Of a stretch of 39,655 nucleotides of DNA, positions 30,125 through 36,168 are shown in pieces. Source of the stretch: a virus; the IMG/VR virus record IMGVR_UViG_3300028920_000148, positions 1 through 39,655 of that record. One strand, written 5' to 3'. Both the position numbers and the translations under genes were made by a program. Within the stretch, counting starts at the first letter, position 1. Every line of letters starts with the position of its first letter. The notes beneath the pieces were generated by a model, which did not search any database, had not been told where the DNA came from, and saw only the letters and a program-made list of their open reading frames with translations.

Positions 30125-30364
30125 TCATGTACGCTTTTTGTTTGGGTCTGGCTTCCAACGATTAATGCTTATATAATGCGTTTTATTCCATTGATATGGT
30201 TCTGCCTTTTTTCCTATTGTTATATTAACGTATCGTTTACCGTTCTTTTGTGATGCTGTTATGTCTTGTTCTGGTATGTCATCTATACATATGCTACCGT
30301 TAATATACTTCTCGTTTGTTTGTTTCGCTGATCCTATAAATACTGGTTTTTCTTGTTCTATCAT
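30125..30364 (-). CDS. Hypothetical replication-block protein, 79 aa
   Basis: Strand-rich protein with NGKRYVNITIGKKAEP and THYISINRWKPDPNKK, a pattern I recall near single-strand-binding proteins of phages. The frame ends in TGA (30125-30127), but continues open for 14 more codons to TAA at 30080 and would add TLADHNDYPNSVPF, an acidic tail with a terminal Phe like that of SSB-type proteins. Whether the stop is leaky is unknown. Ribosome site AAGGAGAAAGAA before ATG. Confidence 0.5.
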   Translation of the reverse strand: MIEQEKPVFIGSAKQTNEKYINGSICIDDIPEQDITASQKNGKRYVNITIGKKAEPYQWNKTHYISINRWKPDPNKKRT

Positions 30365-30374
30365 TTCTTTCTCC

Positions 30375-30488
30375 TTAATTTTTGCTAAATTTAAAATTAA
30401 CTTCTGTATCTATCTTTAAGCTATATTTAAAAATATGCTCTGGTGGTTTAATGTGCTGTATCTCTTTAGCTATCTTTACATTATCCAT
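30375..30488 (-). CDS. Small hypothetical protein, 37 aa
   Basis: Start chosen at ATG 30488, behind AGGAGAATAATA; the longer frame to 30602 runs through another gene. It overlaps the end of the 142-aa gene by eight bases. Mixed sequence MDNVKIAKEIQHIKPPEH... with no motif. Confidence 0.5.
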   Translation of the reverse strand: MDNVKIAKEIQHIKPPEHIFKYSLKIDTEVNFKFSKN

Positions 30489-30909
30489 TATTATTCTCCT
30501 GTTGAGCATAGTATGCTTTCTTTTGTTCTTCTGGCGTTCTGCCTTTTGGTTTCTTAAAGCTATCGGCCTCAACGTCGCTATATATTCCATATTCATAAGC
30601 ATTAATTAATTTTAATACAGCCCTGTCTATCCCTCTCTTCTCGGCCATTGCCCCATAATATTTAGATGTGCAATTATCGTTTGATGCCTCGCCAACTGTT
30701 ATTATTCGCTTGCTTCCCTTTTTACATGTTACTAAAAACCTGCTAGATGTTTCTGTTTGGTATAAAGACTCAATACTTACTAGCTCTATAGCTTCTATTG
30801 CCATAATCTTTTCAACAGCATTATGAGATATAATCCAGCTTCCGTGACAATTCCAAACATCTTTTTCTCTATCTAGGTTATATTTTAATCCAAGCTCTTT
30901 AATATCCAT
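30481..30909 (-). CDS. Possible single-strand annealing protein, 142 aa
   Basis: Start chosen at ATG 30909 (MDIKELGLKYNL). GSWIISHNAVEKIMAIEAI, then strands, then VGEASNDNCTSKYYGAMAEKRGIDRAVLKLI. The GEAS-N and MAEKR-DR-VLKL pattern is shared by phage proteins of the Rad52/ERF-like annealing group, as far as I recall. Its place in a block with RusA and a DnaD-like initiator supports a recombination role. The C-terminus is Glu/Gln/Lys-rich. The start overlaps the upstream stop (TAATG). Confidence 0.45.
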   Translation of the reverse strand: MDIKELGLKYNLDREKDVWNCHGSWIISHNAVEKIMAIEAIELVSIESLYQTETSSRFLVTCKKGSKRIITVGEASNDNCTSKYYGAMAEKRGIDRAVLKLINAYEYGIYSDVEADSFKKPKGRTPEEQKKAYYAQQENNNG

Positions 30910-31058
30910 TATCCACACATCCTTTCAGCTAGTTGTTCTGACTTAACCTTACCTTTAAGTTTAATTAAATCATCTATCTTTTCGTCTATCTTTTCTTTTT
31001 CTTGCTCTAGTGCCTCTATGCACATATCAAGCCATTTTAACTCTGTTTCGTAATTCAT
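30909..31058 (-). CDS. Small coiled-coil protein, 49 aa
   Basis: MNYETELKWLDMCIEALEQE followed by KEKIDEKIDDLIKLKG gives one helix pair with heptad spacing. GGAGGGCAACTA precedes the ATG. Overlaps both neighbours by TAATG. No function assigned. Confidence 0.55.
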   Translation of the reverse strand: MNYETELKWLDMCIEALEQEKEKIDEKIDDLIKLKGKVKSEQLAERMCG

Positions 31059-31219
31059 TAGTTGCCCTCCAAATAATCTCTTATCTCTTCATCATATTCA
31101 TCTTTTAATGATTCTCTAAAAGAATAATCTTGCAACTTAATGTCTAGCCAGTCATTTAATTGTTCATCTGTAATGTCTTTTTCCCAGCATTGCTTAGTAT
31201 CTTCATATTCTTTTACCAT
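31058..31219 (-). CDS. Small acidic protein, 53 aa
   Basis: MVKEYEDTKQCWEKDITDEQ followed by an Asp/Glu-rich helix. GAGGTAACATC precedes the ATG. Overlaps both neighbours. An acidic miniprotein from the early region could be a host inhibitor or DNA mimic, but nothing specific supports this. Confidence 0.5.
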   Translation of the reverse strand: MVKEYEDTKQCWEKDITDEQLNDWLDIKLQDYSFRESLKDEYDEEIRDYLEGN

Positions 31220-31347
31220 GATGTTACCTCCGCATTAAAATGTACGTCACCTTCATAAAATACTTTTGTTGATCCAATTTCCTGGAATCCAAAGTATTCT
31301 GCTAGCTTGTCCCATATCGTTACTTCTTGTCTTAGTGAAATTTTCAT
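31213..31347 (-). CDS. Small hypothetical protein, 44 aa
   Basis: MKISLRQEVTIWDKLAEYFG, then EIGSTKVFYEGDVHFNAEV. An ideal ribosome site (AAGGAGG, ten bases from ATG). First gene behind the promoter at 31393-31422. No family recognised. Confidence 0.55.
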   Translation of the reverse strand: MKISLRQEVTIWDKLAEYFGFQEIGSTKVFYEGDVHFNAEVTSW

Positions 31348-31392
31348 CTTGCTTAACCTCCTTGATTTATTTTCCTCTGCTGAGGATTACTA

Positions 31393-31422
31393 ACTTTAAC
31401 ACAAACACTGTAATCGTGTCAA
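31393..31422 (-). promoter_or_regulatory. Promoter with operator-like repeat
   Basis: TTGACA (31417-31422) with TAAAGT (31393-31398) after 18 bases. Inside lies ACAC-N7-GTGT (31405-31419), overlapping the -35 box. It sits in the 82-base gap downstream of the LexA-like gene and points at the 44-aa gene. The repeat could be an operator for that regulator (inference). Confidence 0.45.
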
Positions 31423-31429
31423 GTCTTTT

Positions 31430-31651
31430 TTATTGCATTGTATTCTTTAAAATCTTTAATCTACGTGCTGTATTTTTGGCTCTTTCAATATACCCCTTTT
31501 TTATAAGGGTTTTAATTCTGTCCGATATAGCGTTTAAGCTAACTTCAAAATGATCTGCCATTTCTCTATAGCTTGGTTGGTAGTCATTCTCCCTGCTAAA
31601 TGTAATTATGTATCTTAATGTTTCTGCTTGTTTGTCTGATAATTTATTCAT
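31430..31651 (-). CDS. LexA-type winged-helix regulator, DNA-binding domain only, 73 aa
   Basis: LSDKQAETLRYIITF, then PSYREMADHFEVSLNAISDR and LIKKGYIERAKNTARRLKIL follow the LexA N-terminal domain closely, helix by helix. The catalytic Ser-Lys peptidase domain of LexA is absent, so it cannot self-cleave. It probably represses or activates phage promoters, possibly the one just downstream. The ribosome site is weak. It ends in TAA. Confidence 0.75.
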   Translation of the reverse strand: MNKLSDKQAETLRYIITFSRENDYQPSYREMADHFEVSLNAISDRIKTLIKKGYIERAKNTARRLKILKNTMQ

Positions 31652-31663
31652 ACTGTTATTGTA

Positions 31664-31894
31664 TCAAGTGTTTGATTTATTTGCAAGCTTTTTATATTCT
31701 TTTCTTAGCCTAGCTATTGTTTGCTTGTTTGCGTAGTCGGTAGAAGCTATTGGTGTTTCATGTAGTTTTTCAAATATCCAGTTTTTTTCATCAGGCGGTA
31801 TTGCGTCTTTGTTTTTCTTTTTCTTAGCTCTCCACTTTTTATTGCTCTCTACTTGTCGTGCTAAGTGTGCTTTGTATTTATCTGATTGCTTCAT
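31664..31894 (-). CDS. Basic hypothetical protein, 76 aa
   Basis: Lys-rich helical N-terminus (SNKKWRAKKKKNKDAIPPDE), then ASTDYANKQTIARLRKEYKKL. Overlaps the upstream gene by four bases (ATGA). No motif is recognised; nucleic-acid binding is possible from charge alone. Confidence 0.5.
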   Translation of the reverse strand: MKQSDKYKAHLARQVESNKKWRAKKKKNKDAIPPDEKNWIFEKLHETPIASTDYANKQTIARLRKEYKKLANKSNT

Positions 31895-32112
31895 CCCAAC
31901 TCCCCTAATTCTTTTTTTAATATTTTCCAGCCTTCCCGTAGCTTTTGTTTCTCTTCATCTGCCATAGGAAATAATTTAGCTAGCGTCTCTATGTGGTTCA
32001 TTCTCTTTTGTATCTCTATCTTCTTTCTCTCTATAGCATTCTTTCTTTCTATATCTTCCATATTAGAAAACTCAAACCCTATTTGTCTAAGAGAAGATTT
32101 AATGCGTCCCAT
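31891..32112 (-). CDS. Charged helical protein, 73 aa
   Basis: Start chosen at ATG 32112, which overlaps the upstream stop (TAATG), in place of the in-frame TTG at 32127. Charged helix throughout (DIERKNAIERKKIEIQKRMN). Function unknown. Confidence 0.5.
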   Translation of the reverse strand: MGRIKSSLRQIGFEFSNMEDIERKNAIERKKIEIQKRMNHIETLAKLFPMADEEKQKLREGWKILKKELGELG

Positions 32113-32390
32113 TAGTCTAGTATCCAATCAAAACAGTTTATTTCATTTGGACCTGCGCTCATTTCTTCTAGACTCTTTTCTATAAGTTGTTGGATTATTT
32201 TTAAGGCTCTAATTGATATTCGATAACTTGGAATTTCTTTTTCTATATATGATTGCAATTCTTCAATTTTGTCTTTTTTCTTTTCCCATTTAGAGCAATA
32301 ATCTTTTGATGTGTACCAATTATCCCATTTAACACCAGATTGCTTAGTATTACAGTTTACATTCTTGCAATTGTCGCAACACTTATCCAT
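32112..32390 (-). CDS. Cys-rich small protein, 92 aa
   Basis: The first 35 residues hold six Cys (CCDNCKNVNC... and YC), consistent with a zinc knuckle; the rest is a charged helical region with EELQSYIEKEIPSYRIS. Ribosome site AGAGGTGTAAG before ATG. Unknown function. Confidence 0.55.
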   Translation of the reverse strand: MDKCCDNCKNVNCNTKQSGVKWDNWYTSKDYCSKWEKKKDKIEELQSYIEKEIPSYRISIRALKIIQQLIEKSLEEMSAGPNEINCFDWILD

Positions 32391-32391
32391 C

Positions 32392-32553
32392 TTACACCTC
32401 TTCTTTCCTTAATTGTTTAGCCATCCTGGTTATTTTATTGTCAGTTCTATTATATCCACATTCACTGCAAACATTATATTTTTTATCAAAAGTTGCGCCA
32501 AAATCTAATATGATCTTTTTGCAGTTTGGACAAGTCCATTGAGTATTAATCAT
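32392..32553 (-). CDS. Zinc-ribbon miniprotein, 53 aa
   Basis: CPNC (residues 8-11) and CSEC (29-32), with strands between, then a basic helix (RMAKQLRKEE). AAGGAAAGAAG before ATG. Probably nucleic-acid binding, as other early zinc ribbons. Confidence 0.6.
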   Translation of the reverse strand: MINTQWTCPNCKKIILDFGATFDKKYNVCSECGYNRTDNKITRMAKQLRKEEV

Positions 32554-32680
32554 CTTCTTTCCTTATATAGTTATCTTGGATGTATTTTAGCCACCAACCA
32601 AGCTCGCTAAATAAATAAAAATCTTTAGGAAACGCAACTTTATAATCAGACACAATTTTGTTTTGTTCTTCTTTATTCAT
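32546..32680 (-). CDS. Small hypothetical protein, 44 aa
   Basis: MNKEEQNKIVSDYKVAFPKD, then an aromatic stretch (FYLFSELGWWLKYIQD). Overlaps the zinc-ribbon gene by eight bases; AAGGAGATAATAAG precedes the ATG. No family recognised. Confidence 0.5.
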   Translation of the reverse strand: MNKEEQNKIVSDYKVAFPKDFYLFSELGWWLKYIQDNYIRKEDD

Positions 32681-32709
32681 CTTATTATCTCCTTTTATAT
32701 ATACCGTTA

Positions 32710-33216
32710 TTAAAACGGACAAAGATCTGCTGTTCTTTGGATAAGTTTTTTAGCGCCAAATCTTTTAAGGTATTCATATATCTTTTTTTCTTTATCCATT
32801 AGCTTTATATCTGCTTCATACTTTAATGGGTGCATATTATATCTTGGCAAGTTTTGATTATCGCCAGCTTTGCACTTACAAGCATAAGCGTATTCGTTTG
32901 TATCTTTTGTAACAGTAACAACACCATAGCCACCACATAGTTTACAGTCCGTTATTTGGTTGGCTCTCAATTCTCCTGTTCTATATTTGCCATCCCTTAT
33001 TTCTCTATAGACATTTTTAATTTCCCTTATTGTTGGAAAATATTTGTTTGTCTCTATTATCTTGTCGATCATCTCTTTAAATATTCCCTGATTAGAACAC
33101 ATATCGCCAATAGCATCTAAATATTCTAGCCTTTGTTCTTCGTTAGTATTCTTTTTAAAAAAAGATGATAACCTATCTATCCCTTTGTTTATCCATGCAC
33201 TATGATAATTTTGCAT
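32710..33216 (-). CDS. Possible helicase loader with zinc finger, 168 aa
   Basis: The N-terminal helical domain (residues 10-80) ends with YFPTIREIKNVYREI, a feature of phage helicase loader or replisome organiser proteins. CKLCGGYG (near residue 92) and CKCKAGD (near 113) form a zinc finger. The C-terminal part is a charged helix. It follows the DnaD-like initiator with a 17-base overlap, the usual order initiator then loader, in a phage with no polymerase of its own. Family call is tentative. It ends in TAA. Confidence 0.45.
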   Translation of the reverse strand: MQNYHSAWINKGIDRLSSFFKKNTNEEQRLEYLDAIGDMCSNQGIFKEMIDKIIETNKYFPTIREIKNVYREIRDGKYRTGELRANQITDCKLCGGYGVVTVTKDTNEYAYACKCKAGDNQNLPRYNMHPLKYEADIKLMDKEKKIYEYLKRFGAKKLIQRTADLCPF

Positions 33217-33862
33217 TAGCTCGCTCCTTTCTTCTTTCCTCTAGCTTTTTATTAAGTCTATCCATATCATAACTACCATCGTTTTTATCTTGATAGCCTG
33301 ACTCCTTCCATTTTTTTAAAATACCTTCAATATACCTTAAACTTCTAGCGTTAGAATCAATAGCTATTTTGCAAGCATTTATAAACCACTCTTCTGAATA
33401 AGTTTTTAACATATCCTTTATTCTCTCTGCTTCGTGTGAACTAATACTTAAATTTATATTATTTTGATAAAAGTCAAAACCACCACCACTATTAGTAGTT
33501 GTCTTTATCTCTTTTCTATTATCTATTATCTTTTGTCTATTATCTATTATCGGCTTTTTTGGGTTGCCTTGGGTTTCCAAATAACCCACTGGGTTTTCTG
33601 GGTTATTCTTTGGCCTGCCACCTTTCAGCCCATTTATTCTATTTCTCTCACAAATAGCATTATATTTGTCGTTGTCTCTATCAAATTGGCGTTTCATAAA
33701 TGAAAATACAAGATCAACAGAATGAGACAGATCTTTTGTCTCACCTGTTATTGAATAGTCAAACATAGCTGTTAGTAGCTCTGCCTGTTCTTCTATTGTT
33801 AGTTTTTGGATAGTTTGGTAATTATCTTTGTATAATAAAAACCCTTTTTTTTCTTTGTGCAT
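33200..33862 (-). CDS. DnaD-like replication initiator, 220 aa
   Basis: Start chosen at ATG 33862 behind GGGAGGG. The N-terminal domain (GFLLYKDNYQTIQKLTIEEQ...) matches the DUF6291-type region of phage initiators. A low-complexity linker follows (IIDNRQKIIDNRKEI). The C-terminal domain (SEEWFINACKIAIDSNARSL, then RYIEGILKKWKESGY) is a DnaD-type domain with its YI-IL-W signature. It should bind the phage origin and recruit the loader and host replisome. First gene behind the strong promoter at 33954-33980. Its ribosome site can be masked by a pseudoknot. It ends in TAG. Confidence 0.7.
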   Translation of the reverse strand: MHKEKKGFLLYKDNYQTIQKLTIEEQAELLTAMFDYSITGETKDLSHSVDLVFSFMKRQFDRDNDKYNAICERNRINGLKGGRPKNNPENPVGYLETQGNPKKPIIDNRQKIIDNRKEIKTTTNSGGGFDFYQNNINLSISSHEAERIKDMLKTYSEEWFINACKIAIDSNARSLRYIEGILKKWKESGYQDKNDGSYDMDRLNKKLEERRKERANAKLS

Positions 33863-33866
33863 ATTT

Positions 33867-33899
33867 CCCTCCCTTTGTCCTTGGAGGGGCAGTAAGGAC
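33867..33899 (-). promoter_or_regulatory. Predicted H-type pseudoknot over the initiator ribosome site
   Basis: On the mRNA, GTCCTT (33899-33894) pairs with AAGGAC (33882-33877). The loop between them contains CCCTCC (33888-33883), fully complementary to GGAGGG (33872-33867), the ribosome site of the DnaD-like gene. The connecting loop is AAAG. Both stems are perfect six-pair helices, and the second would block ribosome binding. Confidence 0.5.
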
Positions 33900-33923
33900 A
33901 AACAAACCACCCCTCGAGATTGC

Positions 33924-33943
33924 TCAATTAAGTTCTTAATCGA
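33924..33943. promoter_or_regulatory. Operator-like palindrome downstream of the early promoter
   Basis: ATTAAG-TT-CTTAAT (33927-33940) with outer TC/GA pairs and one mismatch, 20 bases in all. It begins about ten bases past the -10 box of the promoter at 33954-33980, a normal position for a repressor site. As RNA it could also fold into a hairpin. Confidence 0.4.
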
Positions 33944-33953
33944 ACACCTATAT

Positions 33954-33980
33954 AGTATACTAAATGAGTTTAAATGTCAA
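33954..33980 (-). promoter_or_regulatory. Early promoter for the replication block
   Basis: TTGACA (33975-33980) and TATACT (33954-33959) with a 15-base spacer, pointing at the DnaD-like gene about 90 bases away. The -35 box includes the TGA stop of the RusA gene. It shares TTGACATTTA and the same spacing with the late promoter. Confidence 0.65.
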
Positions 33981-34324
33981 ACAGAAATTATGCTAATATC
34001 GCAACCCTGCATATCCTTTTTTACATATTCCTTAGTTACTTCTAGTTCAAATATTTGGGAGTCATCTAAGTAACAAATACCATTTAGCGCATCTAATACA
34101 AACTTTAAAGAACTGTCTATATCTGTCCCTTTTCTTGGGTATCGCATGTTTATACTCATTTTTACTTTGGACGTCTTACAGGGCAACCTCTGCTCTCTAA
34201 GGGCTATATATGCGTGGTCGTGTAGATATTTTTTAGCTTCTCTGTACTTTTTAGAGAGGTGGTAGCTTCTCCCTACAAACTTCTGGTTGATGCTACAAAG
34301 TGGGCCATAGTATTTTATATCCAT
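33977..34324 (-). CDS. rusA: RusA-family Holliday junction resolvase, 115 aa
   Basis: Signature RKGTDIDSSLKFVLDALNG followed by LDDSQI; D68, D70, K74 and D87/D88 fit the RusA active site, except that the usual DN pair after D-x reads DS here. The length is normal. It cuts four-way DNA junctions, useful in recombination and before packaging. The start overlaps the upstream stop by ten bases. It ends in TGA, inside the next promoter. Confidence 0.8.
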   Translation of the reverse strand: MDIKYYGPLCSINQKFVGRSYHLSKKYREAKKYLHDHAYIALREQRLPCKTSKVKMSINMRYPRKGTDIDSSLKFVLDALNGICYLDDSQIFELEVTKEYVKKDMQGCDISIISV

Positions 34325-34626
34325 CCGTAACCTTCATTTATAAACTGTTGATAATGCTCTGGAGATAGTAAGTTTTTCCAAAACCTCATACATTTAAGCT
34401 TTATTTCTCTAGGTACTGATTGTGAATCGTGCCAATTCTTAGCGTGACTAAATTGCACTCCATGATCTGCACAAGACATTGGTAAAACCAATGACAACGC
34501 TTCTTCTTTCTGGCCTTTAACATAATGGTGTATTTCTCCTACCCATTGGTCTAAATATAGTTTAATAATAAACCAATGTTTCTTTTTGAATTTCTTTTTC
34601 TTTTCTGGTAATTCTATTTGTATCAT
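34315..34626 (-). CDS. Hypothetical protein before rusA, 103 aa
   Basis: Start chosen at ATG 34626, as the longer frame runs into the terminator. Lys-rich N-terminus (LPEKKKKFKKKHW), then an aromatic region with PMSCADHGVQFSHAKNWHDS containing Cys and His residues that might bind a metal. No family recognised. No good ribosome site; the leader contains an alternative hairpin TGGCGG/CCGCCA (34638-34643 with 34665-34670). Confidence 0.5.
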   Translation of the reverse strand: MIQIELPEKKKKFKKKHWFIIKLYLDQWVGEIHHYVKGQKEEALSLVLPMSCADHGVQFSHAKNWHDSQSVPREIKLKCMRFWKNLLSPEHYQQFINEGYGWI

Positions 34627-34675
34627 GTTATTTAAAGTGGCGGATAGTTTAAATGGGGGGCTACCCGCCAAGGGC

Positions 34676-34699
34676 AAAAAAGAGTGATGTTAGATCACT
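34676..34699 (-). terminator. Intrinsic terminator after the lysis block
   Basis: On the minus strand AGTGAT (34699-34694), loop CTAAC, ATCACT (34688-34683), then CTTTTTT. It overlaps the last codons of the small membrane protein gene and separates it from the gene at 34626. Confidence 0.65.
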
Positions 34700-34938
34700 G
34701 TTGCTATTATAATTAATAAGTATCCTGTTTTCAAGTAAAAATTTTCTCTCTTAACTTCTTTCATTTGGTTTGAGCGATACTCTTCTTTAACCTCATAGGT
34801 TATCTGAGCTTTATATGTGTCGAGCTGCATTTCATACAGTTCATTTAAGTCTTTTGCTGAGATTTCTTGCCCTACGCATACGCTCGTCAAGATCAGCGTG
34901 CTTAAAAGAATTGCGAAGTATCTTTTGAATTTTTTCAC
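34690..34938 (-). CDS. Small exported or membrane protein, 82 aa, spanin-like layout
   Basis: GTG at 34938 is preferred: GGGAGG lies seven bases upstream, whereas the ATG at 34944 directly abuts that site. The N-terminus KKFKRYFAILLSTLILTSVCVG is a signal or anchor. A charged helix follows (residues 30-60) and a final hydrophobic segment (YLLIIIATVI). A membrane-anchored coiled coil next to an endolysin could be an inner-membrane spanin, but the second hydrophobic end is unusual. Not assigned with certainty. Confidence 0.5.
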   Translation of the reverse strand: MKKFKRYFAILLSTLILTSVCVGQEISAKDLNELYEMQLDTYKAQITYEVKEEYRSNQMKEVKRENFYLKTGYLLIIIATVI

Positions 34939-35004
34939 TGTCATCCCTCCCAAATAAAAGATTCCATATGTTCATTATTATTTTAATCACTTATTCCCCT
35001 TTGT

Positions 35005-35035
35005 GGGCTACACTGAGGATGGTAGCCCTTTTTGG
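35005..35035 (+). terminator. Plus-strand terminator-like hairpin
   Basis: GGGCTAC (35005-35011) pairs with GTAGCCC (35022-35028) over a ten-base loop, and TTTTTGG follows on the plus strand. On the minus strand no U-run follows. It lies in the 138-base gap 34954-35091, which otherwise shows only GGTCG direct repeats and no gene. Confidence 0.5.
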
Positions 35036-35091
35036 TTTTAGTCTTTTGGCTCGACCAGCCCAGCGACCAACTGCCTAAAATTGTAAATATA

Positions 35092-35628
35092 TTATATCAT
35101 ATATATCAATACCAATATAATCCATATAGGCCATGCTCTTAATAATTGGTGGCCATTATCCCATAAATACCATTTATCTTCGTCTTCATTAGCAAATAAT
35201 ACAGAAGTTAACTGAACTCCATATATTGCCATTGCATGAAACACTATGTTTTGAAAAGGGAAAAAGAATAGCTTTGATGTAACCATACCAAACAATGTTA
35301 GGCCAATAACTAATGACGCAAGTTCGCTTGCCGTTTGATGCTCGCTTCCGTTCCTATACATGCCCCATAAAAAGTGAGTAAGACTAAAGAATAGAGCAGA
35401 GTATATAGTTGCTAATTGAACAGATAATCCAAGTTTAATTATTAAAAGTAAATACATAATTAAATATCTAAATATAAACTCTTCTATTAATGCTGTTGGA
35501 ATAGCTATTTTAAATATATCTAAAAACGCATCTGTCCACCATATTTTAGGCTTAATATATGTTATTCCAAACATGCTCATTATTAACGCATATCCAAGTA
35601 TTATAAGAAATATCTGCCAGCTAATCAT
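35092..35628 (-). CDS. CPBP-family (CAAX/Abi-like) membrane protease, 178 aa
   Basis: Four or more membrane segments. E49-E50 with R54 (IEEFIFRYL) forms motif 1, F81 to H85 (FSLTHF) motif 2, and H131 (NIVFHAMAI) a likely third ligand, although the usual Asn after it is missing. These are the marks of CPBP glutamic membrane proteases. It sits between the holin-like gene and the spanin-like gene, with AAAAGGAG before ATG. Possible roles are maturation or immunity-type functions, or interference with host defence or lysis. No substrate can be named. Confidence 0.7.
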   Translation of the reverse strand: MISWQIFLIILGYALIMSMFGITYIKPKIWWTDAFLDIFKIAIPTALIEEFIFRYLIMYLLLIIKLGLSVQLATIYSALFFSLTHFLWGMYRNGSEHQTASELASLVIGLTLFGMVTSKLFFFPFQNIVFHAMAIYGVQLTSVLFANEDEDKWYLWDNGHQLLRAWPIWIILVLIYMI

Positions 35629-35629
35629 A

Positions 35630-35809
35630 TTAATCTCCTTTTATTACATTAGCAATCTTTTCGCTTGCTGTTCCACCAACAAATACACCAAAAGCACCTA
35701 GCCAAACCATTTGATCTACTTTGCCTAAAAACAACAAAACAGTAGCTAGTATAAAGCCTTTAACCTTTCTGTTCTTTGTTGGATCTAATATGTTTTTATA
35801 AAAATTCAT
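35630..35809 (-). CDS. Holin-like small membrane protein, 59 aa
   Basis: Start chosen at ATG 35809, overlapping the endolysin stop (TAATG). Two hydrophobic segments (GFILATVLLFLG and MVWLGAFGVFVGG) joined by a short turn with charged ends, the plan of a class II holin. Its place directly after the endolysin supports this. It would open the inner membrane for the M15 peptidase. Confidence 0.6.
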   Translation of the reverse strand: MNFYKNILDPTKNRKVKGFILATVLLFLGKVDQMVWLGAFGVFVGGTASEKIANVIKGD

Positions 35810-36165
35810 TATTGCACCCACTTCCTGTTTTGATAGAATCTTACAATTGGTATCTCTGGCACGTCCTTGCAATCAACATGCAGCCAATTCTCTCTTAAAT
35901 TAATAGCACATCTTGTCCATTTATATTTAAGAATGTTATATAACAACCATGATGCTACTTTTATTATATGTACGTTATTAACAGATATATCTATTGCTTT
36001 GCCATAAATATGTTGAGAATTTTCTGCACCACCTATTTTTTTATTATAATCAGGCGTTCTATAACCAGAATGTATATTTACATTGCCAAACTTATTATCG
36101 ATAGCTCTAACTAATGTTTGGATGTCATGTACACATCCTTCTAGTTTATGTTCGTTCTCTATCAT
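35809..36165 (-). CDS. M15-type peptidase endolysin, 118 aa
   Basis: SGYRTPDYN (residues 33-41), SQHIYGKAID with H52 and D59, and WLHVDCK with H96 match the zinc ligands of D-Ala-D-Ala carboxypeptidase-type M15 peptidases. It cuts peptidoglycan cross-links or stem peptides. The length is that of a single catalytic domain, without a wall-binding domain or signal peptide, so a holin is needed. Ribosome site AAAGGAGATAATCT before ATG. Confidence 0.8.
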   Translation of the reverse strand: MIENEHKLEGCVHDIQTLVRAIDNKFGNVNIHSGYRTPDYNKKIGGAENSQHIYGKAIDISVNNVHIIKVASWLLYNILKYKWTRCAINLRENWLHVDCKDVPEIPIVRFYQNRKWVQ

Positions 36166-36168
36166 AGA

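Noticed and set aside
30489-30602. Upstream extension of the 37-aa gene
   Set aside because: It lies wholly inside the 142-aa gene in another frame, and the internal ATG has the ribosome site.
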